Shown: piece by piece, positions 49,942 to 59,442 of the stretch
How positions within the stretch are numbered: the stretch's first letter is position 1
Layout: each line of letters opens with the position of its first letter
DNA from: Nitrosomonas sp. Nm166
GTDB taxonomy: Bacteria; Pseudomonadota; Gammaproteobacteria; Burkholderiales; Nitrosomonadaceae
DNA length: 64,000 nucleotides
Direction of reading: 5' to 3'
Assembly (NCBI RefSeq): GCF_900112825.1
Contig: NZ_FONE01000001.1
Coordinates: 1-64,000 of the forward strand
Made by a program: the position numbers and the translations under genes
Notes under the pieces: model-generated
What the model was told of the DNA's origin: nothing
Seen by the model: only the letters and a program-made list of their open reading frames with translations
Database searches by the model: none

Positions 49942-50988
49942 ATGAACCTAAATCTTCTCATACCTCACCTATTCTGGCCCGATACCTCACAGCCAGAAAT
50001 TTATGATGACCTATCTATACCATCTTTAGAAACACTGCTGTCAAAAAGCACTTTTACACAGCATCCATCACAGGAAATGGAAATATGGTTATGCAAGGCA
50101 TTTAATATCGCACAACAACAAAATAACTGGCCTATTGCGCCCATCATGCTAAACACTGATGGTCCCGATTTAGTAAAAGCGAGTAAAGATTTCTGGATGC
50201 GAGCCGATCCTGTACATTTGCGTATCGAACAAAACCACATTATGTTAGCTGATAGTCAAGCCTTTCAAATTTCTAAGGAGGAAGCTGAGCAAATAGTGCA
50301 GGATTTAAATCGCAACCTAAGTCATCAGTATGGCTTCTCACTTTTGCCATTACGCCCAGACCGCTGGTATATCCGAACATCCAGAACACCGGCAATGCAG
50401 ACCTATACGCTCGGCCAAGTTACATGCATGAATATCAATAACTTTCTGCCAACAGGCAGTGAAAGTATTACCTGGCATAAAATTTTCAATGAAATTCAAA
50501 TGTTGCTTCATGATCATCCAGTCAATCAAGCACGTGAATCTCGCGGAGAACTAACGATCAACAGTGTTTGGTTTTGGGGGGGGGGAGATATGCCTCAATC
50601 AATACAATCTCCTTATACACATATCTGGAGCGACCATGATTTACCTCGCGCATTAGCATTGGCCAGTAACATCAATTTTTCAAAATTACCGAGCAATGCT
50701 GACGAGTGGTTACACGCTGAAATAGCAGGAAATCATCTTATTGTATTGGATACCTTACTTGTGAAAGCCAAATACAGGAATGCCTATAGTTGGCATGAAA
50801 CTCTGAAGAACCTAGAAAAAGAGTGGTTTTTTCCTTTACTTAAAGCCCTTAAAAAGGGAAAAATTGATCAATTGATCATAACAGCCCTTAATGAAAATTC
50901 ATCTCAGGATTTTATAATAAGACGCTCAAGCTTATGGAAATTCTGGCTTTTGCCCCAGCCACTCCCTTCTTTTATCTCAAGGCATTAA
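49942..50988 (+). CDS. Phosphoglycerate mutase-like protein with G10 tract
   Basis: This 348-aa protein resembles a betaproteobacterial family annotated as cofactor-independent phosphoglycerate mutase-like (LNLLIPHLFWP at the start, WYIRTSRTP in the middle, NSVWFWGGGDMP at about 209-220). The catalytic metal residues of true iPGM are not evident, so the enzyme role is doubtful. The codons for WFWGGGD contain a run of ten G (50576-50585). A slip there would remove the last 130 residues, so the tract may be a switch or an error-prone site. The end of the gene is AT-rich. Confidence 0.65.
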   Translation: MNLNLLIPHLFWPDTSQPEIYDDLSIPSLETLLSKSTFTQHPSQEMEIWLCKAFNIAQQQNNWPIAPIMLNTDGPDLVKASKDFWMRADPVHLRIEQNHIMLADSQAFQISKEEAEQIVQDLNRNLSHQYGFSLLPLRPDRWYIRTSRTPAMQTYTLGQVTCMNINNFLPTGSESITWHKIFNEIQMLLHDHPVNQARESRGELTINSVWFWGGGDMPQSIQSPYTHIWSDHDLPRALALASNINFSKLPSNADEWLHAEIAGNHLIVLDTLLVKAKYRNAYSWHETLKNLEKEWFFPLLKALKKGKIDQLIITALNENSSQDFIIRRSSLWKFWLLPQPLPSFISRH

Positions 50989-51062
50989 ATAAATACGATC
51001 ATTAATTTTTTATGGCAGTAACTTACATTAAAACTCCGAGATATTGAGGATAAGGAATAGTC

Positions 51063-52559
51063 ATGCACAAAACCTCCCTATTTAATGTTATCAAACCTTA
51101 TCTAACTATTTGCACTGCCTTAATCCTTGCTATCACTCTTCTAATGGATACTTTTTTCTTCAATGTGCTCGCATTCCACTGGTTAGCGACATTATGGTTT
51201 TTCTTGATCTTTACACTCATAACAATGACTATTCAGGTGGCACGCACAGAAAAAGATATCAGAAGCTATTCAAATCAACTATTAATCGGTAAAGAAAGAC
51301 TTACAAATGAAATAAAACATCGGTTATGGGCTGAAAAAACAGCGTCAGAGAGCAAAACAAAGTCATTGTTTATCGATGAAAATATTCCTGTCATGCTGGC
51401 CTATTTTAATGCTGATCTACGTTGTCGTTACCATAACCGAATCTTTCGTCGATGGTTTGGATTAAACCCAAGTCAGATAGACGGACGGCTCTTGACGGAA
51501 TTTTCAGGTGAAGAATTCTTTGCTGATATTAAAAATTGCATTGAAGAAATTTTAGCTGGAAAAACAATCCATAATGAACGTATTCTTAGGTCAATCAAGG
51601 GGTTTCCTTACATTTTTACGGAACAATATGTTCCACATCTTGACAATAAAGGAAAAACAATTGGCTTCTATACAGTCCACACGCCCCGCATGCAAGAGAA
51701 AAATCATATTCCTTTAAAAAACAAAGCTGAAAACTCAATTAAAACTGAATTACACAAAATCAATGAAGCACTCATGAAAGGCAATGCCAATCCTCAAAAT
51801 AAAACTTCCAAACCGGAAATCACTACAACGGCTTCACGTATCGTTCAAGCCATTGAAAGAGGAGAATTCAATCTTTATTATCAGCAAATAAATTCTATTA
51901 AGCCTACCATCGCCTCACCATTGCATTATGAAATTTTAATTCGCATGAATGAGGAAGAAAATAACCTGATGCCTCCCGACTCATTCTTACCCTTTGTCGA
52001 TCAATTCAAAATGATGCCACAGCTGGATCGATGGATAGTAAGTCATATCATAGATTGGCTATCTGTCCAGCCAAGAATCCAATCAATATTTTGCCTGAAT
52101 GTCGCCAAAGATACTTTAAATGATCATACTTTTCCTAGTTTTACTCAGAATCAATTACAAAAAATGAATGTAGCTGCCTCAAATCTTTGCTTTGAAATTG
52201 AAGCGTTAGATGCAGAAACCAACACTTCAAATGCAATTGTTTTTTCCAGAAAGATCAGTGAATTAGGCTGCCTACTCTCACTCTGCAGCTTTGACCATAA
52301 CCCCAGCTCAATCGAATTACTTGATAAAATGAAAGTAGATTACCTGAAAATCGATGGTAGCCTGATATGCAATATTCTTCGTGACGAAGAGGACTTAAAG
52401 AAAGTAATTTCTATTAATCAATTAGCTCACAAAGCAGGAATTAAAACAATCGCTGAATTAGTAGAAACTGACGATATTCTTGCAAAATTACAAGAAATTG
52501 GTGTGGATTATGCTCAAGGGTTCGGTATTGCCAAGACTCACCCATTTAGAGATCTTTAA
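51063..52559 (+). CDS. Membrane PAS protein with degenerate EAL domain
   Basis: This 498-aa protein has two N-terminal membrane spans (about 12-55), a coil, a PAS domain (about 100-215) and a C-terminal EAL-like domain (about 255-498). EAL motif 1 is EILIR. The Asn motif is weakened (CLNVAKDTL), the EITE motif reads EIEALDAE, and the DDFG loop reads SFDHN, so the first metal-binding Asp is missing. ELVET and the final YAQGFGIAK remain. It probably binds c-di-GMP or signals without cleaving it. It is followed by a bidirectional terminator. Confidence 0.78.
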   Translation: MHKTSLFNVIKPYLTICTALILAITLLMDTFFFNVLAFHWLATLWFFLIFTLITMTIQVARTEKDIRSYSNQLLIGKERLTNEIKHRLWAEKTASESKTKSLFIDENIPVMLAYFNADLRCRYHNRIFRRWFGLNPSQIDGRLLTEFSGEEFFADIKNCIEEILAGKTIHNERILRSIKGFPYIFTEQYVPHLDNKGKTIGFYTVHTPRMQEKNHIPLKNKAENSIKTELHKINEALMKGNANPQNKTSKPEITTTASRIVQAIERGEFNLYYQQINSIKPTIASPLHYEILIRMNEEENNLMPPDSFLPFVDQFKMMPQLDRWIVSHIIDWLSVQPRIQSIFCLNVAKDTLNDHTFPSFTQNQLQKMNVAASNLCFEIEALDAETNTSNAIVFSRKISELGCLLSLCSFDHNPSSIELLDKMKVDYLKIDGSLICNILRDEEDLKKVISINQLAHKAGIKTIAELVETDDILAKLQEIGVDYAQGFGIAKTHPFRDL

Positions 52560-52574
52560 TTATTTATATCATAA

Positions 52575-52606
52575 AAAAGAAGCAATTTTTAATAATTGCT
52601 TCTTTT
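52575..52606. terminator. Bidirectional terminator between EAL gene and pntB
   Basis: A 13-bp perfect stem (52575-52587 with 52594-52606) and a 6-base loop have A-runs on the left and T-runs on the right. It can therefore end transcription from both converging genes. Confidence 0.85.
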
Positions 52607-52658
52607 AATATATAGAAATCTAATTGCTTACTACTAAGTGAAGAAGCTCAGCGCTCTA

Positions 52659-54038
52659 TCAGAGCGCTTTGACCATATGCTCAACTACTTTTTTAGCATC
52701 TCCAAATATCATCATGGTCTTATCCATATAAAATAGATCGTTATCAAGACCAGCATAACCAACTGCCATACTACGCTTAACAACCATGACTGTGCGCGCC
52801 TTATGTACATCGAGGATAGGCATTCCATAAATTGGGCTGCCTGGAACATTTGCCGCCGGATTCACTACATCATTTGCGCCCAGCACCAACACAACGTCAG
52901 TGTTTGAAAAATCACTATTGATCTCTTCCATTTCTAGGACTTGTTCATAAGGAATTTCAGCTTCTGCCAGCAACACATTCATGTGTCCAGGCATGCGTCC
53001 TGCTACCGGATGAATAGCAAAACGTACATTAACTCCCTTCTCATGCAATAATTCAGCCAATTCTTTAACAGCATGTTGAGCTCTTGCAACTGCCAAGCCA
53101 TAACCAGGAACAATAATCACACTATCCGCATTACTCATTAAAAAAGCAGCATCTTCAGCACTGCCGCTGCGATAGGTTTTTTGTACCCCACTATCTGCGG
53201 CTAAGGCACCACCATCACTGCCAAAACCACCGAGGATGACGGATAGAAATGGCCGATTCATGGCCTTACACATAATATAAGAAAGAATCGCGCCCGAGCT
53301 ACCTACCAATGACCCAGCAATAATCAGCATTGGATTACCTAGAGAGAAACCGATACCTGCTGCAGCCCAGCCAGAATATGAGTTAAGCATCGATATCACG
53401 ACCGGCATATCGGCACCGCCAATAGGCACAATGATCAAAAAACCTAATAGGAAAGCAATTGCAGTCATCCCAATAAAGGCAGTCCAGTTAGTTGTTTCAC
53501 TGAAGAAGAACCACAAGCCGAATCCGATCATGATGATTGCCAGCAATAAGTTAATCATGTGCTGGCCAGTAAAAACAATCGGTGTCCCACTCATCCGCCC
53601 AGACAATTTTAGAAACGCAATGACAGAGCCTGACCATGTCATGGCACCAATGAAAGTGCCCAGGAACAGTTCCAGCTTACTACCTGCTGGCAAAATTTGC
53701 GGCAAACCGAATGAAACCGGATTATTAACAGCCGCAATTGCAATAAATACAGCCGCCAAACCGACCAGTGAATGCATAAATGCGACCAGTTCTGGCATTG
53801 CTGTCATCTGCACACGCTGCGCAACAATTGCACCAATAATGCCTCCCAGTGCAATACTGCCCAGAATCAAAGACCAGTTCTGAGTAAGCGTCAAGGTCGT
53901 GGCAACAGCAATCACCATCCCCACCATACCGAATAAATTTCCACGGCGAGCAGATTCAGGAGAGCTTAAGCCTTTTAGTGCCAGTATAAAAAACACTGAA
54001 GCCACTAAATACGCAAGTGCTACCATATTTGCTGACAT
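52659..54038 (-). CDS. pntB: NAD(P) transhydrogenase subunit beta
   Basis: The 459-aa protein has about nine membrane spans in the first 260 residues and a C-terminal NADP-binding domain (IIVPGYGLAVARAQHAVKEL, GANDVVNPAA, KRSMAVGYAG). With PntA it couples hydride transfer from NADH to NADP+ to proton influx, an important NADPH source in chemolithotrophs. It abuts pntA2 with no gap. Confidence 0.96.
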   Translation of the reverse strand: MSANMVALAYLVASVFFILALKGLSSPESARRGNLFGMVGMVIAVATTLTLTQNWSLILGSIALGGIIGAIVAQRVQMTAMPELVAFMHSLVGLAAVFIAIAAVNNPVSFGLPQILPAGSKLELFLGTFIGAMTWSGSVIAFLKLSGRMSGTPIVFTGQHMINLLLAIIMIGFGLWFFFSETTNWTAFIGMTAIAFLLGFLIIVPIGGADMPVVISMLNSYSGWAAAGIGFSLGNPMLIIAGSLVGSSGAILSYIMCKAMNRPFLSVILGGFGSDGGALAADSGVQKTYRSGSAEDAAFLMSNADSVIIVPGYGLAVARAQHAVKELAELLHEKGVNVRFAIHPVAGRMPGHMNVLLAEAEIPYEQVLEMEEINSDFSNTDVVLVLGANDVVNPAANVPGSPIYGMPILDVHKARTVMVVKRSMAVGYAGLDNDLFYMDKTMMIFGDAKKVVEHMVKAL

Positions 54039-54347
54039 TTATGCATTTCCTTTTTTTTCTTTTTTCTTGAACATTTCCAGCATGCGTTGACTCACCAGAA
54101 ATCCGCCAAAAACATTGATTGCAGCCAATGTTACTGCAGCAGCACCCAACCAGACTCCCCAATCCGTTTCAGCCGGTCCAGCCGCTAACATCGCACCTAC
54201 AAGAATAATGCCAGAAATAGCGTTAGTCACTGACATCAAAGGGGTATGCAGAGCCGGAGTGACGTTCCATACCACATGATAACCCACAAAGATTGCCAGC
54301 ACGAAAACTGTTAAGTTGATAATAACGGGATCAATTTCACCGATCAT
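54039..54347 (-). CDS. pntAB: NAD(P) transhydrogenase subunit alpha part 2
   Basis: This 102-aa protein with about three membrane spans matches the membrane part of PntA ([25 protein letters not shown]). In many bacteria alpha is split into soluble and membrane parts, as here. It lies between pntA1 and pntB. Confidence 0.94.
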   Translation of the reverse strand: MIGEIDPVIINLTVFVLAIFVGYHVVWNVTPALHTPLMSVTNAISGIILVGAMLAAGPAETDWGVWLGAAAVTLAAINVFGGFLVSQRMLEMFKKKEKKGNA

Positions 54348-54425
54348 AATTGCTCCTTAAAATTCGTTAACTGTACGCTCTAAAACGTAACAAATGAATA
54401 AAATGACACTTGATTGCTTGAATCT

Positions 54426-55556
54426 TTATAATGGCTGAGTGATCATTTGCCCGTCTGCACAAACCAACGTTCCTGCAATAATTTCATCGCTACGATCCAC
54501 CTTAAGTTCGCCGTTGTTTGAATCAAGCATCAAGTTAAGAAAATTCATTAAATTACGTGCATATAGCGTACTGGAGTCTGCTGCCAGCAATCCCGGAATA
54601 TTAGCGATACCAACGAGGTGCACACCATGTTTCACCACCGTTTTATCCAATTCTGACAAAGGACAATTACCGCCTGCTTCAACGGCCATGTCTACAATTA
54701 CCGAGCCTGGTTTCATTGCTTGCACAGTCTCTTCTTTGATCAAAACAGGTGCTGGACGGCCCGGAATGAGGGCGGTAGTGATAATAATATCTGCAGCGAT
54801 TGCACGTGCATGCACTAACTCACCTTGCCGACGTTTATAGTCATCCGACATTTCCGTTGCATAGCCGCCTGCTGTTTCAGCTTTTACTTTCTCTTCCTCA
54901 TTTAGCGGCACTTCAACAAATTTAGCACCTAAGCTTTCTACTTGTTCTTTGGCTGCTGGCCGCACATCAAATGCCTCAACCACAGCACCGAGCCTTTTTG
55001 CTGTCGCAATAGCTTGCAAACCAGCAACACCTGCCCCCAAGATCAAAACGCGTGCCGCTTTCACAGTACCGGCTGCTGTCATCAGCATTGGAAAGAATTT
55101 TTGATAAACATTCGCTGCCATGATGACAGCTTTATAACCGGCAATATTCGCCTGGGATGACAGAACATCCATGCTTTGCGCTCGAGAGATACGCGGTAGT
55201 TTCTCCATCGCAAATGCAGTCAAACCATGCTGCGCTAGTGCCTCAATACCATCCTTGTGCTGTGGTGACAAAAGACCCACTAACACAGCATCCTTTCTCA
55301 TCATTTCTATTTCACTGGACTCCGGACCTCGCACTTTGAGTACAATCTCTGATTGTGCATACAATTCAGCCGCACTGGTCACTATGGCTGCGCCTGCTTC
55401 TTGATATGCTGAGTCCGGTATACTGGCGCCTGCGCCAGCTCCTGATTGCACGGATACTTTATGAACACCTTTAGCAGTAAATTTTTTCACGGTTTCGGGT
55501 GTAGCTGCTACACGCGTTTCTCCCCCGCGAATCTCTGCGGGTATGCCTATATGCAT
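54426..55556 (-). CDS. pntAA: NAD(P) transhydrogenase subunit alpha part 1
   Basis: The soluble NAD-binding part of alpha, 376 aa from the Met at 55556 (MHIGIPAEIRGGETRVAATPETV). The open frame to 55613 adds residues unlike the family. Key segments are RVLILGAGVAGLQAIATAKRLGA (NAD site) and VDMAVEAGGNCPLSE. A purine-rich site (GGGAGA) precedes the chosen start. First gene of the pnt operon. Confidence 0.95.
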   Translation of the reverse strand: MHIGIPAEIRGGETRVAATPETVKKFTAKGVHKVSVQSGAGAGASIPDSAYQEAGAAIVTSAAELYAQSEIVLKVRGPESSEIEMMRKDAVLVGLLSPQHKDGIEALAQHGLTAFAMEKLPRISRAQSMDVLSSQANIAGYKAVIMAANVYQKFFPMLMTAAGTVKAARVLILGAGVAGLQAIATAKRLGAVVEAFDVRPAAKEQVESLGAKFVEVPLNEEEKVKAETAGGYATEMSDDYKRRQGELVHARAIAADIIITTALIPGRPAPVLIKEETVQAMKPGSVIVDMAVEAGGNCPLSELDKTVVKHGVHLVGIANIPGLLAADSSTLYARNLMNFLNLMLDSNNGELKVDRSDEIIAGTLVCADGQMITQPL

Positions 55557-55836
55557 TGATGATCTCCCTTTTTTGCCAATCCAGTTGCAAATAAAAACCA
55601 GAATTGCGCTCAATTCTTTTAATGAACTGCGAATTATAAATCAATTTGCAGGCAATGCATGCATTACTTGGACCGGAAAAACTTGACCTGACCTGATCTT
55701 CTCGCTACTTAATCATACTGATGATGCTGATTTGGTCGGCTATGCTGTTAGTGGCAAGCATACATACGCGCGATCAACTCTTGTGTATCTGATCTCCAGA
55801 GAAATTATTCAAGAGTGAACTGAATGGATTGGGTAC

Positions 55837-58800
55837 TTAGCCCATGCTGTTCAAACAACGCCCGATCCATTGATTAGTCAGTTTTTCCTGTACAGTATTC
55901 TGGCGTAAACGCGTGGCCAGACCAGGAAAATCAACTTGATCCAATGGTTGATCTTGATTAAAGCAGGAAAATACGTAAGTGATTTTTCCGGTTTCTGGAT
56001 CCTGATGAGGTTGCAAGCACTGCGCACAAATTTCCTTCATCATGCACTGCATCGGAGAGTTAATCGAGCCAATGGCAAAATGATCTGCCTTCAAGTAAGG
56101 CTTCAGTTGATTATGGCGAGCTACACCGACTGCGGCCATCATGCGGTCTGAACCAATCGCAATAATATGATCAGCATCAGCCAATTCCACAGGTTGCGTG
56201 CCTAATTCACCGCTGGCATACGCAACCATGGCCTGCACGATATTACCCACAAAGCTTTTATCCTGTGGGCGGGTTGCTTTAAAACCTGGAGATTCATCAC
56301 AGCACCATACCACAATGTCCGCTGCTGCTTCGATTTCGGCTACCTTATAACGATCGACCAGTTTTTTGTAGCCAGCAAAATATAACACCTTTGATCCTGC
56401 CGCACGCGCGGCTGCGCCAATAGAAAACAACACCGCATTACCTAAGCCGCCACCTACCAGCACCACGGTTTTATCGGCTGGAATCTCTGTCGGCGTTCCG
56501 GTAGGGCCCATCAATATCACAGGCTCGCCTGGTTTCAGCATCGCACACAAGTTAGAAGATCCACCCATTTCCAAAACGATGAGTGAGACCAACCCGCGTT
56601 CAATATCCACCGACGCACCGGTCAATGCAAGACCTTCCATCGCCAATCGCGTGTCCCCGACAATTGTTGACAAGGTTGCATAATTCTGGAAGCGGTAAAA
56701 CTGTCCCGGTTGAAAATGTTCAGCCGCTGTCGGAGCATGCACAACCACTTCAATAATATTGGGAGCCAGTCTTTCCACTTTATGAACAGTTGGGCGCAGT
56801 TGATCATTCAATGCTGCAAAGAATTGCTGCGTTGACTGATCCAACGCTGGCTTGACTCGTTCCAGTACCCGACTCACTACTGGATAGCCCTGCTTGGCGC
56901 TAGACATCGCTTTTACCACATTACCTGAATAAGATGGATGTAAATCGCCGAAGAAGCTGATGAAGCGACCATCCTGGCCATCCCTGTAGCGGCTGAGCAA
57001 TACCATGGGCGTCTCAGGTTTAGGATTAGCGTATGCGGGTTGCACTTCATTGCCTTCTTCATCACAAGCCGCAAAATAACGACCGCTGAGTTTAAATTGC
57101 TTCTCGTCCTCTCTTGCCAGCACGGTGTTTGGTTGAGTTCCTGCAGCAACCAGCAAAGCGCGCGCCGGTAATTCAACTGTCCCTGCATCATGCCACTGTC
57201 CGGCTTCATCGCGTTTTTGCACCGCAAATCTCACCGATTGCGTATGTCCCCAGGCATCCACATCAACACGCACGGGCGTCATCCCTTCAGCAAACCAGAT
57301 CCCTTCTTCCAGAGCTTTTTCTACTTCCTCATGATTCAACGTATAGGAAGGACTATCTATCAGCCGCTTTCGATAGGCAATGGTTGAGCCGCCCCAGGAT
57401 TGCAGCAGGTTAATGATGCGTGGGGAGCGTCCTTCACGCTCAGCAGTCTGGCGTTCTGCGCGAATTGCTCGCGCATGGCGAAGAAACTCATCAGCAATCT
57501 CTTTTTCTTCAGCATCCCATATCCCATGGACCGCATCTTCTCCCTGCACAGCGGTCAGAATTTCATAGCGCTGCAAGAACTTTTCCACCTGCACCGGGTA
57601 ATAAGCCAGTGCTTCGGTTGCCGTATCAATGGCCGTCAACCCACCGCCAATCACCACTACCGGCAAACGCAACTGCATGTTTGCGATGGAATCACTCTGC
57701 GCGGCGCCGGTTAATTGCAATCCCATCAGAAAATCCGATGCTGCCCGCACGCCGCGCGCCAATCCATTCGGTAAATCCAGAATGGTTGGACGTCCAGCGC
57801 CCGCTGCCAAAGCCACATGATCAAATCCCATGGCAAATGCGTCATCTGTCGTCAAGGTGCCACCAAAACGCACCCCCCCAAACAACGCGAATTCTTCCCT
57901 GCGCTCCAATAACAGACGGATCATTTTCAGAAAGTTCTTATTCCAGCGCACGGTAATCCCGTATTCTGCCACCCCGCCAAAACCAACCGGCATGCGCTGA
58001 TCCAGATTCTCTTCCAGCGTGCTGGCATGCCGAATCGCTTTGAACGGTACCCGCTCACCCCGTTGATTGACACCTGAAATCTCTTCCGGCAGCGGTTCGA
58101 TCTTAAGCCCATCGATTCCCACCACGGTGTGACCTTCATTCATCAAATGATGCGCCAGCGTATAGCCGGCTGGCCCCATTCCAACAACCAGAACCTTGCG
58201 GCCAGTGGTCAGTTTCGGTATCGGCCGACGCAGATTCAACGGATTCCAGCGTGTCAACAAGCTATAAATCTCAAATCCCCACGGCAGCGCCAGTACATCT
58301 TTTAGCGTTCGTGTCTCGGCTTGAGGAATATCAACAGGATCCTGCTTTTGATAAATACAGGATTTCATACAATCGTTACAAATGCGATGACCGGTGCCAG
58401 CGCACATTGGATTATCCAGCACGATCATCGCCAGACTGCCTATCGCGACGCCTTGCGTCTTGAGTTTGTGAAATTCGGAAATGCGCTCTTCCAGAGGACA
58501 ACCTGCCAGCAAAGCGCCCAATTCACTTCTTTTGAAGGTGGGCGGCTCATCCGGTGATTTGGGCTTTTGTCTGAAACCCTTGGAGCAGGAATCTTTACCT
58601 TGCTCATGGCACCAGATGCAGTAGTTGGCTTCATCCAAGGCACCCACCAGATCAGTGCCAGGATCGGTCAGCGCAAAACCGTTACGCTCTCGCAAATGCC
58701 CAAGCCGATGCACTGTGTAGCCAGCCGATTCATCCGTCTCCAACGCCAACAAACGCTGGAAATCCAGTTTGGCGGGTGACTTGAATAAAATGCCCTGCTG

Positions 58801-59385
58801 CGTATGCTGTTGTCCAGCTGGTGTTCTTAATGCCCATGCAGCATAATGCAGCGCCTTATTCAGACGTGATTCATTTTCTGCTTCTGCTTCCATCCATTGT
58901 GCCACTTTCGTAGCAAAAACCAATTCTGAGAAGGATTTGCCAAATTCTGCCGCCAGTTCTTTTTCGAGCATCAAGCCATCGATACCAGCCAGTTCTTCAT
59001 CACTAACTTTTCCTTTGGCCCGACGCTGCACGAATTGACGCTTGCAGAAATACAGCGGAGCCAATTCGTGATGCTTTGCAGCTAATTGCTGCACCTCAGC
59101 CTCAATGTTAAACAACCGGGCAATAAAATCTTCCACCCAAGGCGCAATTTCAATCAATAGCGCAGAATCATCTTTGGGGAGTAGGTCATCGGGATGTGCA
59201 CGCGCGTGTTCCAGCTTTTTATATAGCGTTTCATCACCGGTGCGGAGAAAATCCAAAAATAGTTGATCTAACTTGACCAAACCACTGCGATGATAAAAAT
59301 CGGAAATTGTGAAACCGAAATTAAAATTCGGTGAAGCTGTCATTGTCTCTTGCTGAGCGTGTAACGCTGCATCTAAATTTGTCAT
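55837..59385 (-). CDS. Large Fe-S flavoprotein oxidoreductase, GltD-like plus ferredoxin reductase-like
   Basis: The 1182-aa protein has an N-terminal helical region with two Cys clusters, CIWCHEQGKDSCSKG (about 253) and CNDCMKSCIYQ (about 333). A GltD-type FAD/NAD(P)H module follows (VVGMGPAGYTLAHHL about 398, VIGGGLTAIDTATEA about 590). A C-terminal ferredoxin reductase-like domain has a flavin-binding and NAD segment (VLVGGGLGNAV) and a final Cys site (CMMKEICAQC about 1113) like the Fe-S site of dihydroorotate dehydrogenase subunit B. This suggests electron transfer between NAD(P)H, ferredoxin-like centres and an unknown acceptor. It lies 5' of the pnt operon on the same strand. The substrate is unknown. 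Confidence 0.75.
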   Translation of the reverse strand: MTNLDAALHAQQETMTASPNFNFGFTISDFYHRSGLVKLDQLFLDFLRTGDETLYKKLEHARAHPDDLLPKDDSALLIEIAPWVEDFIARLFNIEAEVQQLAAKHHELAPLYFCKRQFVQRRAKGKVSDEELAGIDGLMLEKELAAEFGKSFSELVFATKVAQWMEAEAENESRLNKALHYAAWALRTPAGQQHTQQGILFKSPAKLDFQRLLALETDESAGYTVHRLGHLRERNGFALTDPGTDLVGALDEANYCIWCHEQGKDSCSKGFRQKPKSPDEPPTFKRSELGALLAGCPLEERISEFHKLKTQGVAIGSLAMIVLDNPMCAGTGHRICNDCMKSCIYQKQDPVDIPQAETRTLKDVLALPWGFEIYSLLTRWNPLNLRRPIPKLTTGRKVLVVGMGPAGYTLAHHLMNEGHTVVGIDGLKIEPLPEEISGVNQRGERVPFKAIRHASTLEENLDQRMPVGFGGVAEYGITVRWNKNFLKMIRLLLERREEFALFGGVRFGGTLTTDDAFAMGFDHVALAAGAGRPTILDLPNGLARGVRAASDFLMGLQLTGAAQSDSIANMQLRLPVVVIGGGLTAIDTATEALAYYPVQVEKFLQRYEILTAVQGEDAVHGIWDAEEKEIADEFLRHARAIRAERQTAEREGRSPRIINLLQSWGGSTIAYRKRLIDSPSYTLNHEEVEKALEEGIWFAEGMTPVRVDVDAWGHTQSVRFAVQKRDEAGQWHDAGTVELPARALLVAAGTQPNTVLAREDEKQFKLSGRYFAACDEEGNEVQPAYANPKPETPMVLLSRYRDGQDGRFISFFGDLHPSYSGNVVKAMSSAKQGYPVVSRVLERVKPALDQSTQQFFAALNDQLRPTVHKVERLAPNIIEVVVHAPTAAEHFQPGQFYRFQNYATLSTIVGDTRLAMEGLALTGASVDIERGLVSLIVLEMGGSSNLCAMLKPGEPVILMGPTGTPTEIPADKTVVLVGGGLGNAVLFSIGAAARAAGSKVLYFAGYKKLVDRYKVAEIEAAADIVVWCCDESPGFKATRPQDKSFVGNIVQAMVAYASGELGTQPVELADADHIIAIGSDRMMAAVGVARHNQLKPYLKADHFAIGSINSPMQCMMKEICAQCLQPHQDPETGKITYVFSCFNQDQPLDQVDFPGLATRLRQNTVQEKLTNQWIGRCLNSMG

Positions 59386-59442
59386 AATTAATTATTTAAT
59401 ATTTATTTTTCTATGTAACCTTCTGATACATTAAAACTATTC

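Noticed and set aside
52575-52606. Hairpin as a possible small RNA or repeat element
   Set aside because: Its position between converging genes and the flanking A and T runs fit a bidirectional terminator better.
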